From contig NZ_OY764864.1 in NCBI RefSeq assembly GCF_963668515.1, forward strand, positions 1,426,001 to 1,490,000: a stretch of DNA of 64,000 nucleotides, written 5' to 3'. Source of the stretch: an uncultured Ilyobacter sp. (GTDB taxonomy: Bacteria > Fusobacteriota > Fusobacteriia > Fusobacteriales > Fusobacteriaceae). Shown one piece after another: positions 1 through 9,336 of the stretch; position 1 is the first letter of the stretch, and every line of letters begins with the position of its first letter. Both the position numbers and the translations under genes were made by a program. The notes beneath the pieces were generated by a model, which made no database searches, had not been told where the DNA came from, and was given only the letters and a program-made list of their open reading frames with translations.

Positions 1-1584
1 GCGATTCAGCTCAACGACACGCATCCGGCCCTGGCAATCGCCGAGATGATGCGTTTGCTGATCGACGAACGCGGGATGGACTGGGATCCGGCGTGGGAAA
101 TCACGCAGAAGTGCTTCGCGTATACGAATCACACGCTGCTGCCGGAAGCGTTGGAAGTGTGGCCGGTCTCGCTGCTGGGCCGCGTGTTGCCGCGCCACCT
201 GCAAATCATCTTCGAGATCAACAAGCGATTTCTCGAGCAGGTCGAATTGCGCTGGCCAGGCGACAGTGAGCGGCAGCGCGATGTCTCACTCGTACAGGAA
301 ATGCCCGAGAAGGCGATCCGCATGGCGAACCTGTCGATCGTTGGCAGCCATTCGGTCAACGGCGTGGCCGCATTGCACACCGATCTGATTCGGTCGCGGC
401 TGGTGCCGCGCTTCGCCGAGATGTGGCCGGATAAGTTCATCAACCACACCAACGGCATCACGCCGCGACGCTGGCTGCGGGCGTGCAACGAGCCACTTTC
501 GCACGCGATCAGCGAACGCATCGGCGACGACTGGATCAGCAATCTGGATGACTTGCGCAAACTAGAAGCCTACGCCGACGATTCGGACTTCCAGGATCGC
601 TTCATCGAAGCCAAGGTGCTCAACAAGCAGCGCTTCGCTGACTGGTGCCGGCGGCGAATGGGAATCCAGCTCAACACCAACGCGCTGTTCGACGTGCAGG
701 TGAAACGGCTGCACGAGTACAAGCGGCAGTTGATGAACATTCTCCAGGTCATCATGCGCTATCAGCGGTTGCTCGATGATCCCGGTTGCGATCTGCCGCC
801 ACGCGTGGTGCTGTTCGGGGCGAAGGCCGCCCCGGCGTACTCGCGGGCGAAGCTGATCATCAAGCTGATCAACGACGTGGCGTACACGATCAATCACGAT
901 CAACGCGTCAACAACCGACTGAAAGTGCTGTTTGTGCCGAACTATTGCGTCTCGCTGGCCGAACTGGTGATTCCCGCGGCGGATCTGTCCGAACAGATCT
1001 CAACCGCCGGCATGGAAGCCTCGGGCACGGGGAACATGAAGCTGGCGCTGAATGGGGCGCTGACGATCGGCACGCTGGATGGGGCCAATATCGAGATTCG
1101 CGACGCCGTCGGCGAGGAAAACTTCTTCCTGTTCGGCCTGACCGCCGAGCAAGTCGCCGAACAGCGGCCGACGTACGATCCGTGGACGATCTACAACGGA
1201 AGCGAACGCATAAGCCGGGCGCTACATGCGCTGACCGACGGAACGTTCAATTCGGATCGGCCGGATCTCTTCGCGCCGATCTTCGACTGGCTGACGCACG
1301 AGCGTGACTTCTACATGATCATGGCTGATATGGAGTCGTATCTGGCGGCACAGGATCAGGTCGATGCTCGTTGGCATGATACGCGTGGTTGGGCGCGCAG
1401 CGCGATTCTGAACGTCGCGCGCGTGGGCTACTTCTCCAGTGATCGGGCCGTTTGGGAATACGCTACGGAGACCTGGGGCGTGAAGCCGATTGCCATTCGC
1501 GTGCCGGCCCAGGTCCGCTCGCACCTGCCGCCCGCCAGCGGGCCGACCGAACCGACCCCGGCCATCGCAACGGTGAAGAGCTGA
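1..1584 (+). CDS. glgP: glycogen/alpha-glucan phosphorylase, C-terminal part (5' end outside window)
   Basis: Phosphorylase releases glucose-1-phosphate from glycogen or maltodextrin ends, using pyridoxal phosphate in the cytoplasm. The frame is open from base 1 and begins AIQLNDTHPALAIAEMM, a highly conserved internal stretch of the family, so the gene starts upstream of the window. About 527 residues are visible; family members are usually 800 or more. The PLP-lysine signature EASGTGNMKLALNGALTIG is present (about 1012-1068), as are NHTNGITPRRWL and the VKRLHEYKRQLMN segment. The ATG at 46 is internal, not a start. The tail after about 1480 (Pro/Ala-rich, ending ATVKS) is not conserved in the family. 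The 3' gene is not co-directional, so this is probably the end of its transcript. The function assignment is secure; glycogen versus maltodextrin preference cannot be told. Confidence 0.97.
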   Translation, partial: AIQLNDTHPALAIAEMMRLLIDERGMDWDPAWEITQKCFAYTNHTLLPEALEVWPVSLLGRVLPRHLQIIFEINKRFLEQVELRWPGDSERQRDVSLVQEMPEKAIRMANLSIVGSHSVNGVAALHTDLIRSRLVPRFAEMWPDKFINHTNGITPRRWLRACNEPLSHAISERIGDDWISNLDDLRKLEAYADDSDFQDRFIEAKVLNKQRFADWCRRRMGIQLNTNALFDVQVKRLHEYKRQLMNILQVIMRYQRLLDDPGCDLPPRVVLFGAKAAPAYSRAKLIIKLINDVAYTINHDQRVNNRLKVLFVPNYCVSLAELVIPAADLSEQISTAGMEASGTGNMKLALNGALTIGTLDGANIEIRDAVGEENFFLFGLTAEQVAEQRPTYDPWTIYNGSERISRALHALTDGTFNSDRPDLFAPIFDWLTHERDFYMIMADMESYLAAQDQVDARWHDTRGWARSAILNVARVGYFSSDRAVWEYATETWGVKPIAIRVPAQVRSHLPPASGPTEPTPAIATVKS

Positions 1585-1620
1585 GAGGCGCAGTCAGGCG
1601 AACCCGCGAAATCAGCGCAC

Positions 1621-1657
1621 AAAAATAGCGCCTCGGGTGTGGGCCATCCCGAGGCGC
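1621..1657 (-). terminator. intrinsic terminator of the STAS gene
   Basis: Positions 1628-1637 (GCGCCTCGGG) pair perfectly with 1648-1657 (CCCGAGGCGC) around a 10-nt loop. Read on the minus strand the stem is followed by TATTTTT (1627-1621), the layout of a Rho-independent terminator for the minus-strand gene that stops at 1748. The stem may also stop the convergent phosphorylase transcript, but on the plus strand it has no U-tract. Confidence 0.75.
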
Positions 1658-1747
1658 CAGGATCGAATGATACCGAACGATTAGTGAGAAAGAGTAAGGC
1701 GACTAAGACCCTGCGTCCGTCGCTTCACTGCCAAAAGTACGCCGCGT

Positions 1748-2125
1748 CTAGTCCCGCGGCGGGCGGTCCTCCACCAGCAACAAGCCGGGCGCCGCTCGAT
1801 TGTTGAGCAGCGATCGAATCACGGTCTCCGGCTGTCCGCGTAAGGCCCGCAAACGACAAGCAGCGTGACACCTGCGTGCCAAGTCCATCAACTTCGCCAC
1901 GACCGGTGTCCACGGCGCTGCGATTGTACGTACGTTACCGAAGTCGAAGACGATCTCGGAAAACGTCTCGTTCAACCGTTCCGCGAGCAGTCGCTCTGAG
2001 ATCGTCCGCACTTCGTCGTACGACAGCACGGCACGGAGACTGCGTACACACAGCACTCCGGGTACATCCATCTCAACTGCCCAGGGATCAGACGCCGTGC
2101 GAGTTGTCTGTGTTGCTGACAGCAT
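1748..2125 (-). CDS. STAS-domain-like protein (anti-sigma-factor antagonist type)
   Basis: A single-domain protein of 125 aa with no signal peptide or membrane segment. The pattern EIVFDFGNVRTIAAPWTPVV followed by a helix, a charged strand and VIRSLL is the strand-helix layout of a STAS domain. In these proteins the residue after the central strand (Ser/Thr in SpoIIAA) is phosphorylated by a partner kinase; here the loop reads NVRTIAAPW, so T is the only obvious candidate. The start is the ATG at 2125, because AGGGAG (2132-2137) lies 6 nt upstream; an in-frame TTG at 2143 lies before this site. No kinase or phosphatase partner is adjacent, and the gene stands alone with its own terminator. 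A role in partner switching is inferred; the domain call is moderate because the sequence is divergent. Confidence 0.6.
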   Translation of the reverse strand: MLSATQTTRTASDPWAVEMDVPGVLCVRSLRAVLSYDEVRTISERLLAERLNETFSEIVFDFGNVRTIAAPWTPVVAKLMDLARRCHAACRLRALRGQPETVIRSLLNNRAAPGLLLVEDRPPRD

Positions 2126-2252
2126 CGCACGCTCCCTATGCAAGAATTAGAATTCAATACGAGGGTAGGCGACGCAAGCGGAATCGGTTCCGAAGTCTCC
2201 CCCACGCTCGGTGGCGACCGGCCCCATAACTCGATCACGGTGCAATTGGCCG

Positions 2253-2290
2253 AAAAAAACAAACGCCGCGTGCCAATGACACGCGGCGTT
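2253..2290 (-). terminator. intrinsic terminator of the subtilase gene
   Basis: An 11-bp perfect stem (AACGCCGCGTG at 2262-2272 with CACGCGGCGTT at 2280-2290) and a 7-nt loop are followed on the minus strand by TTTGTTTTTTT (down to 2253). It lies 39 nt beyond the stop codon of the minus-strand gene ending at 2330. This is a textbook Rho-independent terminator. Confidence 0.85.
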
Positions 2291-2329
2291 CGCTGATTCT
2301 CGGTTATCTGACGACTTCAGACGGAGCGA

Positions 2330-5300
2330 TTATGGGCAGCTTTGGCCATAACTCGCGAGAAGCGTCTGAAGGTCCGCCAAGTCGACGTCGTTATCACCAT
2401 CCAGGTCGCCCGCGTAACCAGCGCCCGTCTGGCCGTAGTTCGACAACAGAATCTGGAGGTCGGCCAGGTCAACGTCGCAGTCGCCGTCGAGGTCGCCGAC
2501 GATCTGCGGCGTTGTGTCGATGCCGTAGATCTCGACGTCGTCGATATTCCAACCCGGATAACTGGTGCCGCTATCGGTCGAGCCCATGCTCCAGCGGACG
2601 TAGACCGTCGGTTCGCCATCGGCCTCGGCCGAGATATCGAAGACAATCTGGCTCCAGGCAGAATCGCTGATCGAGCCGCCGGCCGGGTTCGACCACAACG
2701 TGGTCCAGTCCGCACCGTTATTCGAGACCTCGATCGTCGCGTTGTCATACGGCGCCCGTTCGACGCCGAGCCAACGCCAGAAACGCAGCTCGGTGCTGAT
2801 CAAACCACTGCAATCGATCGCGGTCGTGGTCAGGTAGTACGGCGCCGCGAGGTTGTTGGCATAGTCGCCGAGCAGGTTGTAGCCGTAGACACTGCCGCCG
2901 GTGTAGCCGGCGTCGGGGTCGGCATTGTGCGACCCCCAACCCATCGGCGTGCCGTACGCCCACTGGCCTTCGGTCGACCAGCCCGGATCGCTGTCGAGCG
3001 GATAGCTGTAAATGAGATCCGCGGCTGGCAGTGTGACATCGATACTGATCACGGCCTCGTTCGAGTCGCCGCCTTCCGGCGCAACTCCACCGTCGTTGGC
3101 CTTGAAGTTGAACGCGTCAGTGCCGTAGAACCACAGCCCCGGCGTGTACGTCACTTCGTTGCCGCCGTTGGCAAGTTCGTACGGGACGGTGTCGATCGCA
3201 CCGGCTTGCGGATCGGTCAGCGTACCACTCGTCGGCAGCGTCGTGATGATGTACACCAGCGTTGCCGGCTCGGGCAGGCCGTCGTCGGTCGCAGTCAGCA
3301 TCACCGTCACCGGCGTATTGGCCGTCGTGCTGACCGAATCGCCCGATGCAACCGGCGGTTTCGGGCCACAGGCGCCCATGCCCGACAGGTCGGTTGCGTA
3401 GTAGTCCGGATCCAGTCCTTCGCCCTCGGACAAGCCCGCCAAACCATCGGTCGCGGCCAGGTCGAGGTAGCTGATGTGGAGGTCGCCGTTGAAGAACAGT
3501 TCGATCTGGAACGTGTTGGTGGTCGTTTCGTTGTATTCCGGCACGTTCAAGTACGTGACCGCCACGCGGTCTTCCAACTGCTTCCACGAAACCGTTCCGC
3601 CGCTCGACGGATTCAGATCGTCATACAACGCGGCGACGCGCGGAATCGCGAAGTGCTCTTCGAGTGTCTCGTCGTAGTCCGTATCCGATGCGCCGAACGT
3701 GAGATAGCCGTTCGAACTGACATAGAAACTGCCATAGCTTACGCCGTAGAGGCTAACTTCCGCACCGTCCGACAACGTGATCTGCTCGGCATCGTCATCC
3801 GAGAGCGAGATTGTCGTGCCGCCGGCCGGATCGGTCGGCAGTTCGGTGATTTCCTCGACACAGCCGGCGTAGAAATCGATGGTCGAGTTCGGGCTGAAGA
3901 GCAACTTGAGACCGTCGAGGTCGTTGCTGCCGAACATTTCGGTAAAGAAGTTCGGAATGTCCGGAGTCGTGAAGTAGTAGCAATTGCCGCCGTTGTCGTC
4001 GGTCGCCGGATTGCCGGCCACGTCCGCGGCGTCTACGGCGAAGAAGTAGGTCGTCTCGTCCGTCAGGCCGCTGATCACAACCTCGTGCGTCGTGCCGTAG
4101 CCGGTTTGCGAAGCAACTTCGGTCAGGTTGCCGCAGGCATCGCCAAAGCGAACCGAACCGACCGTATCTTCGTCGGTCTCAAACGTGATCAACGCGCTAC
4201 GCGGTTCGACGTCCGCCACGACCACGTTAAAGATTTGCGGCGGCGTGCAATCGACAAGGGCGGTGTCGGTTACGACCACGTTGGTGCCGCCCTGCCCGTC
4301 GTCGGCGTCAATATACGTTGCGGTAATGAGGTCGCCTTCGGTAACCCAAAGAACGCCGGCCGCGTCGGCCGTGCTGATTGAGATCGAACCGCGGAAGTCC
4401 GCCGTCTCGCCTGCCGTTTCGGTGAGCGTGATGGTTTCGCCGGCCGACTCGGTATCCGACGACACAGTAATCTGCACGGTTTCAACCGCGTTCGGATCGG
4501 TGTTCAGATCGCAATCAACAACGCGCACATTGACCACGTCTTCACAGAGATAGTCTGAGCTATCAACCGTGATGTGACCGTCCGGCGTACAAGTGGCGAG
4601 GAAGCCGCCGCTGAGGACGAGGGCGAAGTCGGCGTCGACTTCCGGCGTCTCGACGTGACTGTCCTGGTTGACCTCATCTGCGAAGACCGTGACGCTCCAC
4701 ACGCCCGATTGCGGGCTCTGCACGAAGACGTTCTCGACGGTGTCGGCATCATCGGCACTGCCGCCGATGGTTGACCAATTACCCGCGAGCAGGCCGTTGT
4801 TGCCCCAGTAGATATCGCCGGTGGGCGAGATCACGCGGAGTGAGAGGTCGTTGATACGCTGCTGGGCGGCCGTGGGGACGCCCATCGGGTCGGCGTAAAC
4901 CAGCGTGACCCGCAGCTCGGGCGTACCTTCCTCGACGTACGCGACGTACTCGACACTTTCCATGTTGCCGAGCACTTCGGTCTCGTCGATGAACGAGATC
5001 TTGTCGCGCAGGTCCCAGAGGTTAGCCACACTCGGGTTGCCCCAGCCCTGATGGACGCGGGTCAGGTCGGCGCTGCTGCCGCTGAAATCATACGGATTCG
5101 CAGTGTTGATCAGCGCCGCCTTGGCGGTCGTCATGTGACAGCGATTGTCGAATACGTCGGCGCCGGGATCGACCTCGTTGCCGAAGACACCTTCGGACCA
5201 CATCTGGAAGAACAGGCCGACATGGCCGGCAATTGAAGGCGTCGCACCGCTCGTGCCGCCGAACTCCGTATAGCCGCCACCGGAAGTCGCGGTGTAGGTA

Positions 5301-6787
5301 TCGTCATAGAAGAAGCACAGATCGGGTTTGATGCGGCCGTCGCTGGCCGGCCCGATCGAGCCGGTATTGCACCAGCAATCATCGTCGCGGGTCAGCGTGT
5401 TGTAGTGGTTCACTGCACCACCCGAGATGATGTTCTTGGCCCAGGCCTGCGGGCGCGAATCACGCGAACCGGCATTACTCTGTGACTGCGTCAGAACGAT
5501 GTCGTAGATGAACAACATGTCGTCCATCTCGGCCGAGATGGTCGTGTATTCGGTCGTGCGCGAGTCGCCGGTGCTGTTGGTCTGGAACACGGTGCGGTAG
5601 ATGTCGCCCGGATCAACAAGTTCAGCAGTGTGATCGTAGCGCGTTGTCCCGCCGCCAATGAGGCCGTTCGTGCTGCACGCGAAGATGCCAACTGCGTCCG
5701 GAATGAGGCCGCGTGCCTGCGGAACCACGCCCTGCGCGAACAGAATACCGTAGACACTGGTGCCGTGGGCTGTATCAGAACCGGCGCGGTGGATGATCGG
5801 CGGATCGCCCCACTCCTGGTGATTGACGTCAAGCTCCGTGTCAGCCACTTCGGCCCGCACGCCCTGGCCGGTGAAGCCGGCGACGGTTTCGAGGTAGTTC
5901 GCCCCGCCCAACTCGCGAACGAGATCCATATCGATCTCGGTCGGGTTCTTGCGGTCGATGAACATCACGTCATCCAGACCGGCAATCTGCACGACCTGAT
6001 CCAGCGTCAGATTGGCTTCGATGCGGAAGCCCTTCGGCGTGCTGCCGAAGACCTTGCCGCCGATCTGCTTGATAAATGCTGACACGCGATCCTGCGCCGC
6101 AATGCCGCGTTCGTGCAGCATGATAGAATAGCGCCGCATCGCGACCTGCTGGCCGGTTTCGATCTGCGTCAGAATCTCTTCTTCGAGCTTGTACGCCGGA
6201 TGCACCGGCGTGATCGCCCGCACGTAGGGCAGCCCCGCGACCTGCTCCAGCACGTCCGGCGTCATGACGACGAAATGCGCGTGATTGGCAACGAACTGGT
6301 AGACCTTGCCGCCCATGTTGCGAATCGCGGTGCGGAACTCCTCCAGCGGCTGCGTTGCGAACTGCACGATGTACAGATTGCCATCGGCCGGCATGGTCAG
6401 CCCGGCACGGGCGGTCGGCGCCGCGCCCAGCGGATCAAACGCCGCGTGGCGAAGCCCCAGCGTGTAGGACGTCTGCGTGACACGTGCAATCTGCTGGCCG
6501 TCTTTGCTGACGGCGTAGAACGGCAACGTCAGTCCGTCGGTCGTGGTCTCGTTCCAGAGAATGAGAACCGCTTGCGATCCGTCGACCGCAATCGTATGCA
6601 GCCCGGTCACTTCGTTGGCGGTTGAACGATACACCTCGCCGCTGAAACTGAGCTCGCTGCCTGTGTCGGTGACACTGATCTGGGCAGCGCCGGCGAGTCC
6701 CTCATCGCCCGCCTGCGCAATCGGCCCCATCGCTGCCAGCGCACAACACAGTGTGGCTGCCAGCAGAATCCGTCTTGCCAAGTTCAT
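2330..6787 (-). CDS. secreted subtilisin-like (S8) peptidase with FN3/Ig-like/MAM-like domains and C-terminal dockerin
   Basis: A 1485-aa exported protein. Signal peptide about 1-26 (RRILLAATLCCALAAMGPI, cleavage near AQA). Residues about 135-285 hold two similar alpha/beta units (NLYIVQFATQPLEEFRTAIR and RRYSIMLHERGIAAQDRVSA) that look like tandem inhibitor-I9-type propeptides. The S8 domain follows, with Asp316 (AEVADTELD), His341 (AHGTSVYG) and Ser513 (GGTSGATPS). Then come beta-sandwich regions: an FN3-like unit (about 860-950), an Ig-like unit with NTPVTVMLTATDDG, and a MAM-like unit (NATIEVSNNGADW). The last 55 residues are a type I dockerin with two Ca-binding repeats (GDLDGDCDVDLADLQ, GDLDGDNDVDLADLQ). 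GGGAG lies 7 nt before the ATG. All three triad residues are present, so it is probably active; the substrate is unknown. It neighbours two other dockerin proteins on the same strand. Confidence 0.9.
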   Translation of the reverse strand: MNLARRILLAATLCCALAAMGPIAQAGDEGLAGAAQISVTDTGSELSFSGEVYRSTANEVTGLHTIAVDGSQAVLILWNETTTDGLTLPFYAVSKDGQQIARVTQTSYTLGLRHAAFDPLGAAPTARAGLTMPADGNLYIVQFATQPLEEFRTAIRNMGGKVYQFVANHAHFVVMTPDVLEQVAGLPYVRAITPVHPAYKLEEEILTQIETGQQVAMRRYSIMLHERGIAAQDRVSAFIKQIGGKVFGSTPKGFRIEANLTLDQVVQIAGLDDVMFIDRKNPTEIDMDLVRELGGANYLETVAGFTGQGVRAEVADTELDVNHQEWGDPPIIHRAGSDTAHGTSVYGILFAQGVVPQARGLIPDAVGIFACSTNGLIGGGTTRYDHTAELVDPGDIYRTVFQTNSTGDSRTTEYTTISAEMDDMLFIYDIVLTQSQSNAGSRDSRPQAWAKNIISGGAVNHYNTLTRDDDCWCNTGSIGPASDGRIKPDLCFFYDDTYTATSGGGYTEFGGTSGATPSIAGHVGLFFQMWSEGVFGNEVDPGADVFDNRCHMTTAKAALINTANPYDFSGSSADLTRVHQGWGNPSVANLWDLRDKISFIDETEVLGNMESVEYVAYVEEGTPELRVTLVYADPMGVPTAAQQRINDLSLRVISPTGDIYWGNNGLLAGNWSTIGGSADDADTVENVFVQSPQSGVWSVTVFADEVNQDSHVETPEVDADFALVLSGGFLATCTPDGHITVDSSDYLCEDVVNVRVVDCDLNTDPNAVETVQITVSSDTESAGETITLTETAGETADFRGSISISTADAAGVLWVTEGDLITATYIDADDGQGGTNVVVTDTALVDCTPPQIFNVVVADVEPRSALITFETDEDTVGSVRFGDACGNLTEVASQTGYGTTHEVVISGLTDETTYFFAVDAADVAGNPATDDNGGNCYYFTTPDIPNFFTEMFGSNDLDGLKLLFSPNSTIDFYAGCVEEITELPTDPAGGTTISLSDDDAEQITLSDGAEVSLYGVSYGSFYVSSNGYLTFGASDTDYDETLEEHFAIPRVAALYDDLNPSSGGTVSWKQLEDRVAVTYLNVPEYNETTTNTFQIELFFNGDLHISYLDLAATDGLAGLSEGEGLDPDYYATDLSGMGACGPKPPVASGDSVSTTANTPVTVMLTATDDGLPEPATLVYIITTLPTSGTLTDPQAGAIDTVPYELANGGNEVTYTPGLWFYGTDAFNFKANDGGVAPEGGDSNEAVISIDVTLPAADLIYSYPLDSDPGWSTEGQWAYGTPMGWGSHNADPDAGYTGGSVYGYNLLGDYANNLAAPYYLTTTAIDCSGLISTELRFWRWLGVERAPYDNATIEVSNNGADWTTLWSNPAGGSISDSAWSQIVFDISAEADGEPTVYVRWSMGSTDSGTSYPGWNIDDVEIYGIDTTPQIVGDLDGDCDVDLADLQILLSNYGQTGAGYAGDLDGDNDVDLADLQTLLASYGQSCP

Positions 6788-7061
6788 CTTTATGCTCCCA
6801 ATGGGTGGCTAAATGCACTCCGGGCGGCGTGTGCACCGGGTGCCTCTGCCTGACCAAGAATTGACTGTGCCCTCGCTGCACGGTCCGAACGTGAGAATAG
6901 ACGCCTCCCGCCCCTCGGCGGAACGCGAGTCGCAAGTGTTGCTGGCCTCGTATGGGTACCAGATACGTCCACAATACCCCGCCGCCGGGGGCGAATCAAC
7001 GCGAAACGCCGTTGGCCGATGCGCCTGCGGGTCGTGATTATCGGGACGTCGCCCTACTCGC

Positions 7062-9215
7062 CTAGTTGCAGGACGTTCCGTAGGCACTCAGCAGCAGTTG
7101 CAGGTCGGCAAGATTAACGGCTCCATCCTCCGTGAGGTCGCCATCCTCGTACGCTGCCCCGCTGGTTGTGCCGTAATTGGCCAGCAGTTGCTGCAAGTCT
7201 TCGAGGTTGACGTAGCCGTCCGAGGTGATGTCGGCGAAGGGGCTACTGATGATGGTATTCACGAAAACGTCCGCCGTACCGCGGGTCGTATCCGGATAGC
7301 AGGCATACGAGCGGCAACGGGCAACGGCGAGGCCCAGATAGTCGCCCAGGAATCCGCCGCCGAAGCCGTCGTACGCGGTGTTGAAGGTCGCAGACATCGG
7401 CATTTCCTTCCAGGAATCGCCGGCGTCATCGCTATAGGCGTAATAGGCCCGCACGTAGCCATCGGCACTTGCCTCGTCGTCCTGTGCAACCGCGCGCGTG
7501 TCGAAAAACACCATGTGAATTCGACCCGATTGATCGACCTCGATCCAGGGGAAGAACTGGTCGCCGGGCGGAACGGCGTCGCTATTGATGATCACGGGCG
7601 TCGTCCAGGACGTGCCTTCGTTGGTGGACTTCGTGAAATAGAGATCGACGTTGCTGTTACCCGAGACGATGTTGGTCGTGTCGAAGTACACACAATACAA
7701 CGTGCCGGTGTTGGGATCGACAGCAAGGTGTGCCATTGGCGCGACGCGGAAAGAGCCGGGGAAGCGGGTACCGTCGACGCCCCACACGTCCATGCGCGTT
7801 GCCACTAGCAAGCTCGAACTAAGCGAATCGCCGCCATCGTAGCTGCGGATCAACTCAATTCGATCGCCGGCGCCCGACCAATTCCAGTACAGGATATAGA
7901 GTTCGCCGTTCGGCCCGATACGCGGCAGGAAACCGAGGCCGGTGTCGAGATAATCGGGGCCGCTCCAACTGTCGCCCATGTCGGTCGAGATCAGCAGCCC
8001 CTCGTTGTAGGCGATATAGACGCGGGTCGTGTTTGGATTGCCCGGAACAGGGCCCGCCGCCATCCAGCACTTGTCGGCCCCGCCCGTCACTTCGGCCATC
8101 ACGGTTGGCTTAAACGAACTGGAACCGTAGTCCTTCCGCGCGGTGTAGACGCCGCCGTTGCTGTCAAATGAAATCGCGCCGACCCAGAGCGCGCCGGTGC
8201 GTGGGTCAATTGCCGTCATTGGATCGCCTTCAGTCGGCGCTTGATACGCCGCCGGCGGCCGCACGAGGAAATCGTCCCAGGTCGCCCCACCGTCCTGGCT
8301 GAGGCCGACGCCCAACCGAGCGCTGCCTTCGCGATAGTCGTTCCAAGTGGCTACAACCTCGAAGGGATCGTACTCGCTGGCCGCGATGGAGGTCTCGTTG
8401 CTGGGACCGTTGTTGCCGTTGTCGGCGCGAATCTGTGCGCCAATGATCGGCGTGCCCGCGCGCGACAAAGTCGCCACCTCCGCCGGCTCCATCTCGCCCC
8501 GCAGCAATTGCAGAAACTGTGGCGGCATCGCGCGACCGCTTGCTTCCGCGGCGGCGACGTGCTGCTCCGCTCGCCGGGTCTCGCCCTGGTAGTAGCTCTC
8601 GATCGCCAGACGCGCGTGGGCTTCGGCATGCTGCGGATCGCGATCGAGAAGTTCTTCGAGCATCGCAATGGCGGCGTCGCGTTGGCCCTGGCGGCCAAGT
8701 GCATCGGCCAGGCCATAGCGGGCACTGACGGAATCGGGATTCAGGTCGAGCGCCGTGCGGAATGCCGCGGCGGCCTGTGGAAACTTGCGTTTCATCAGCA
8801 GTGCCCCGCCGAGGCCTTCGTAATACTCGGCCACGTCGGGCGCAAACAGCACGGCTTTAGTAAACGCCGCCAGCATCTCGATGCTGCGGTTGTGGCGAAG
8901 CAGCTCCTGTCCGCGTTTGAACTCGACGCGAGCGTGCTCGGCATTGCGGCCATCGATGATCTGCCCTGCCACGGCGGTGTCGATCACAACGCGTCCGCTG
9001 TCATACAGGAGACCGCGCATCGCCTCGCGTGTCAGTCGGCGGCGGTATTCATTGGGCGGGCTCGCCGCGGTTGAGGCCTCTTCCGTGCCGGACACGCTGA
9101 GGGTGCAGCATTTCTCCGATTTGCAGGGGGCGGTGTCCTTCTTTCCGGTTTGACAACCACTGAGAATGATCGTCCCGATCAGGAGCATCGCCAGAAGACC
9201 TGTCTCTGTTCGCAT
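7062..9215 (-). CDS. lipoprotein with TPR repeats, Asp-box (BNR/sialidase-like) propeller and C-terminal dockerin
   Basis: A 717-aa lipoprotein: MRTETGLLAMLLIGTIILSGC has the lipobox LSGC, with lipidated Cys21. Residues about 95-230 are TPR repeats (for example FPQAAAAFRTALDLNPDSVS). Residues about 260-655 are a beta-propeller-like region with at least four Asp-boxes (SQDGGATW, STDMGDSW, STNEGTSW, SDDAGDSW), as in sialidases and other glycan or protein-binding propellers. The last 55 residues form a dockerin pair (ITSDGYVNLEDLQ, DLTEDGAVNLADLQ). The ATG at 9215 was chosen over longer in-frame starts because AGGGAA lies just upstream and it places the lipobox correctly. No catalytic sialidase residues can be assigned, so enzymatic activity is not claimed. 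The mixture of TPR, propeller and dockerin suggests a surface scaffold or binding protein. Confidence 0.85.
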   Translation of the reverse strand: MRTETGLLAMLLIGTIILSGCQTGKKDTAPCKSEKCCTLSVSGTEEASTAASPPNEYRRRLTREAMRGLLYDSGRVVIDTAVAGQIIDGRNAEHARVEFKRGQELLRHNRSIEMLAAFTKAVLFAPDVAEYYEGLGGALLMKRKFPQAAAAFRTALDLNPDSVSARYGLADALGRQGQRDAAIAMLEELLDRDPQHAEAHARLAIESYYQGETRRAEQHVAAAEASGRAMPPQFLQLLRGEMEPAEVATLSRAGTPIIGAQIRADNGNNGPSNETSIAASEYDPFEVVATWNDYREGSARLGVGLSQDGGATWDDFLVRPPAAYQAPTEGDPMTAIDPRTGALWVGAISFDSNGGVYTARKDYGSSSFKPTVMAEVTGGADKCWMAAGPVPGNPNTTRVYIAYNEGLLISTDMGDSWSGPDYLDTGLGFLPRIGPNGELYILYWNWSGAGDRIELIRSYDGGDSLSSSLLVATRMDVWGVDGTRFPGSFRVAPMAHLAVDPNTGTLYCVYFDTTNIVSGNSNVDLYFTKSTNEGTSWTTPVIINSDAVPPGDQFFPWIEVDQSGRIHMVFFDTRAVAQDDEASADGYVRAYYAYSDDAGDSWKEMPMSATFNTAYDGFGGGFLGDYLGLAVARCRSYACYPDTTRGTADVFVNTIISSPFADITSDGYVNLEDLQQLLANYGTTSGAAYEDGDLTEDGAVNLADLQLLLSAYGTSCN

Positions 9216-9336
9216 CGCAGTTCCCTTTCCTGTCGGCGCGCAGCCCCGCCGAACAATGAACTCGCCACTGATAGCCTGATCGTAGCCGCCCCGCTCCCTG
9301 GAGCCAAAGAAAAACGCGCGGATTCGACGAAGTGCG

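Noticed and set aside
2342..4381. Open frame of 679 codons antisense to the subtilase gene
   Set aside because: Arg/Val-rich composition with no family pattern; it mirrors a high-GC real gene, and the opposite frame has signal peptide, catalytic triad and dockerin.
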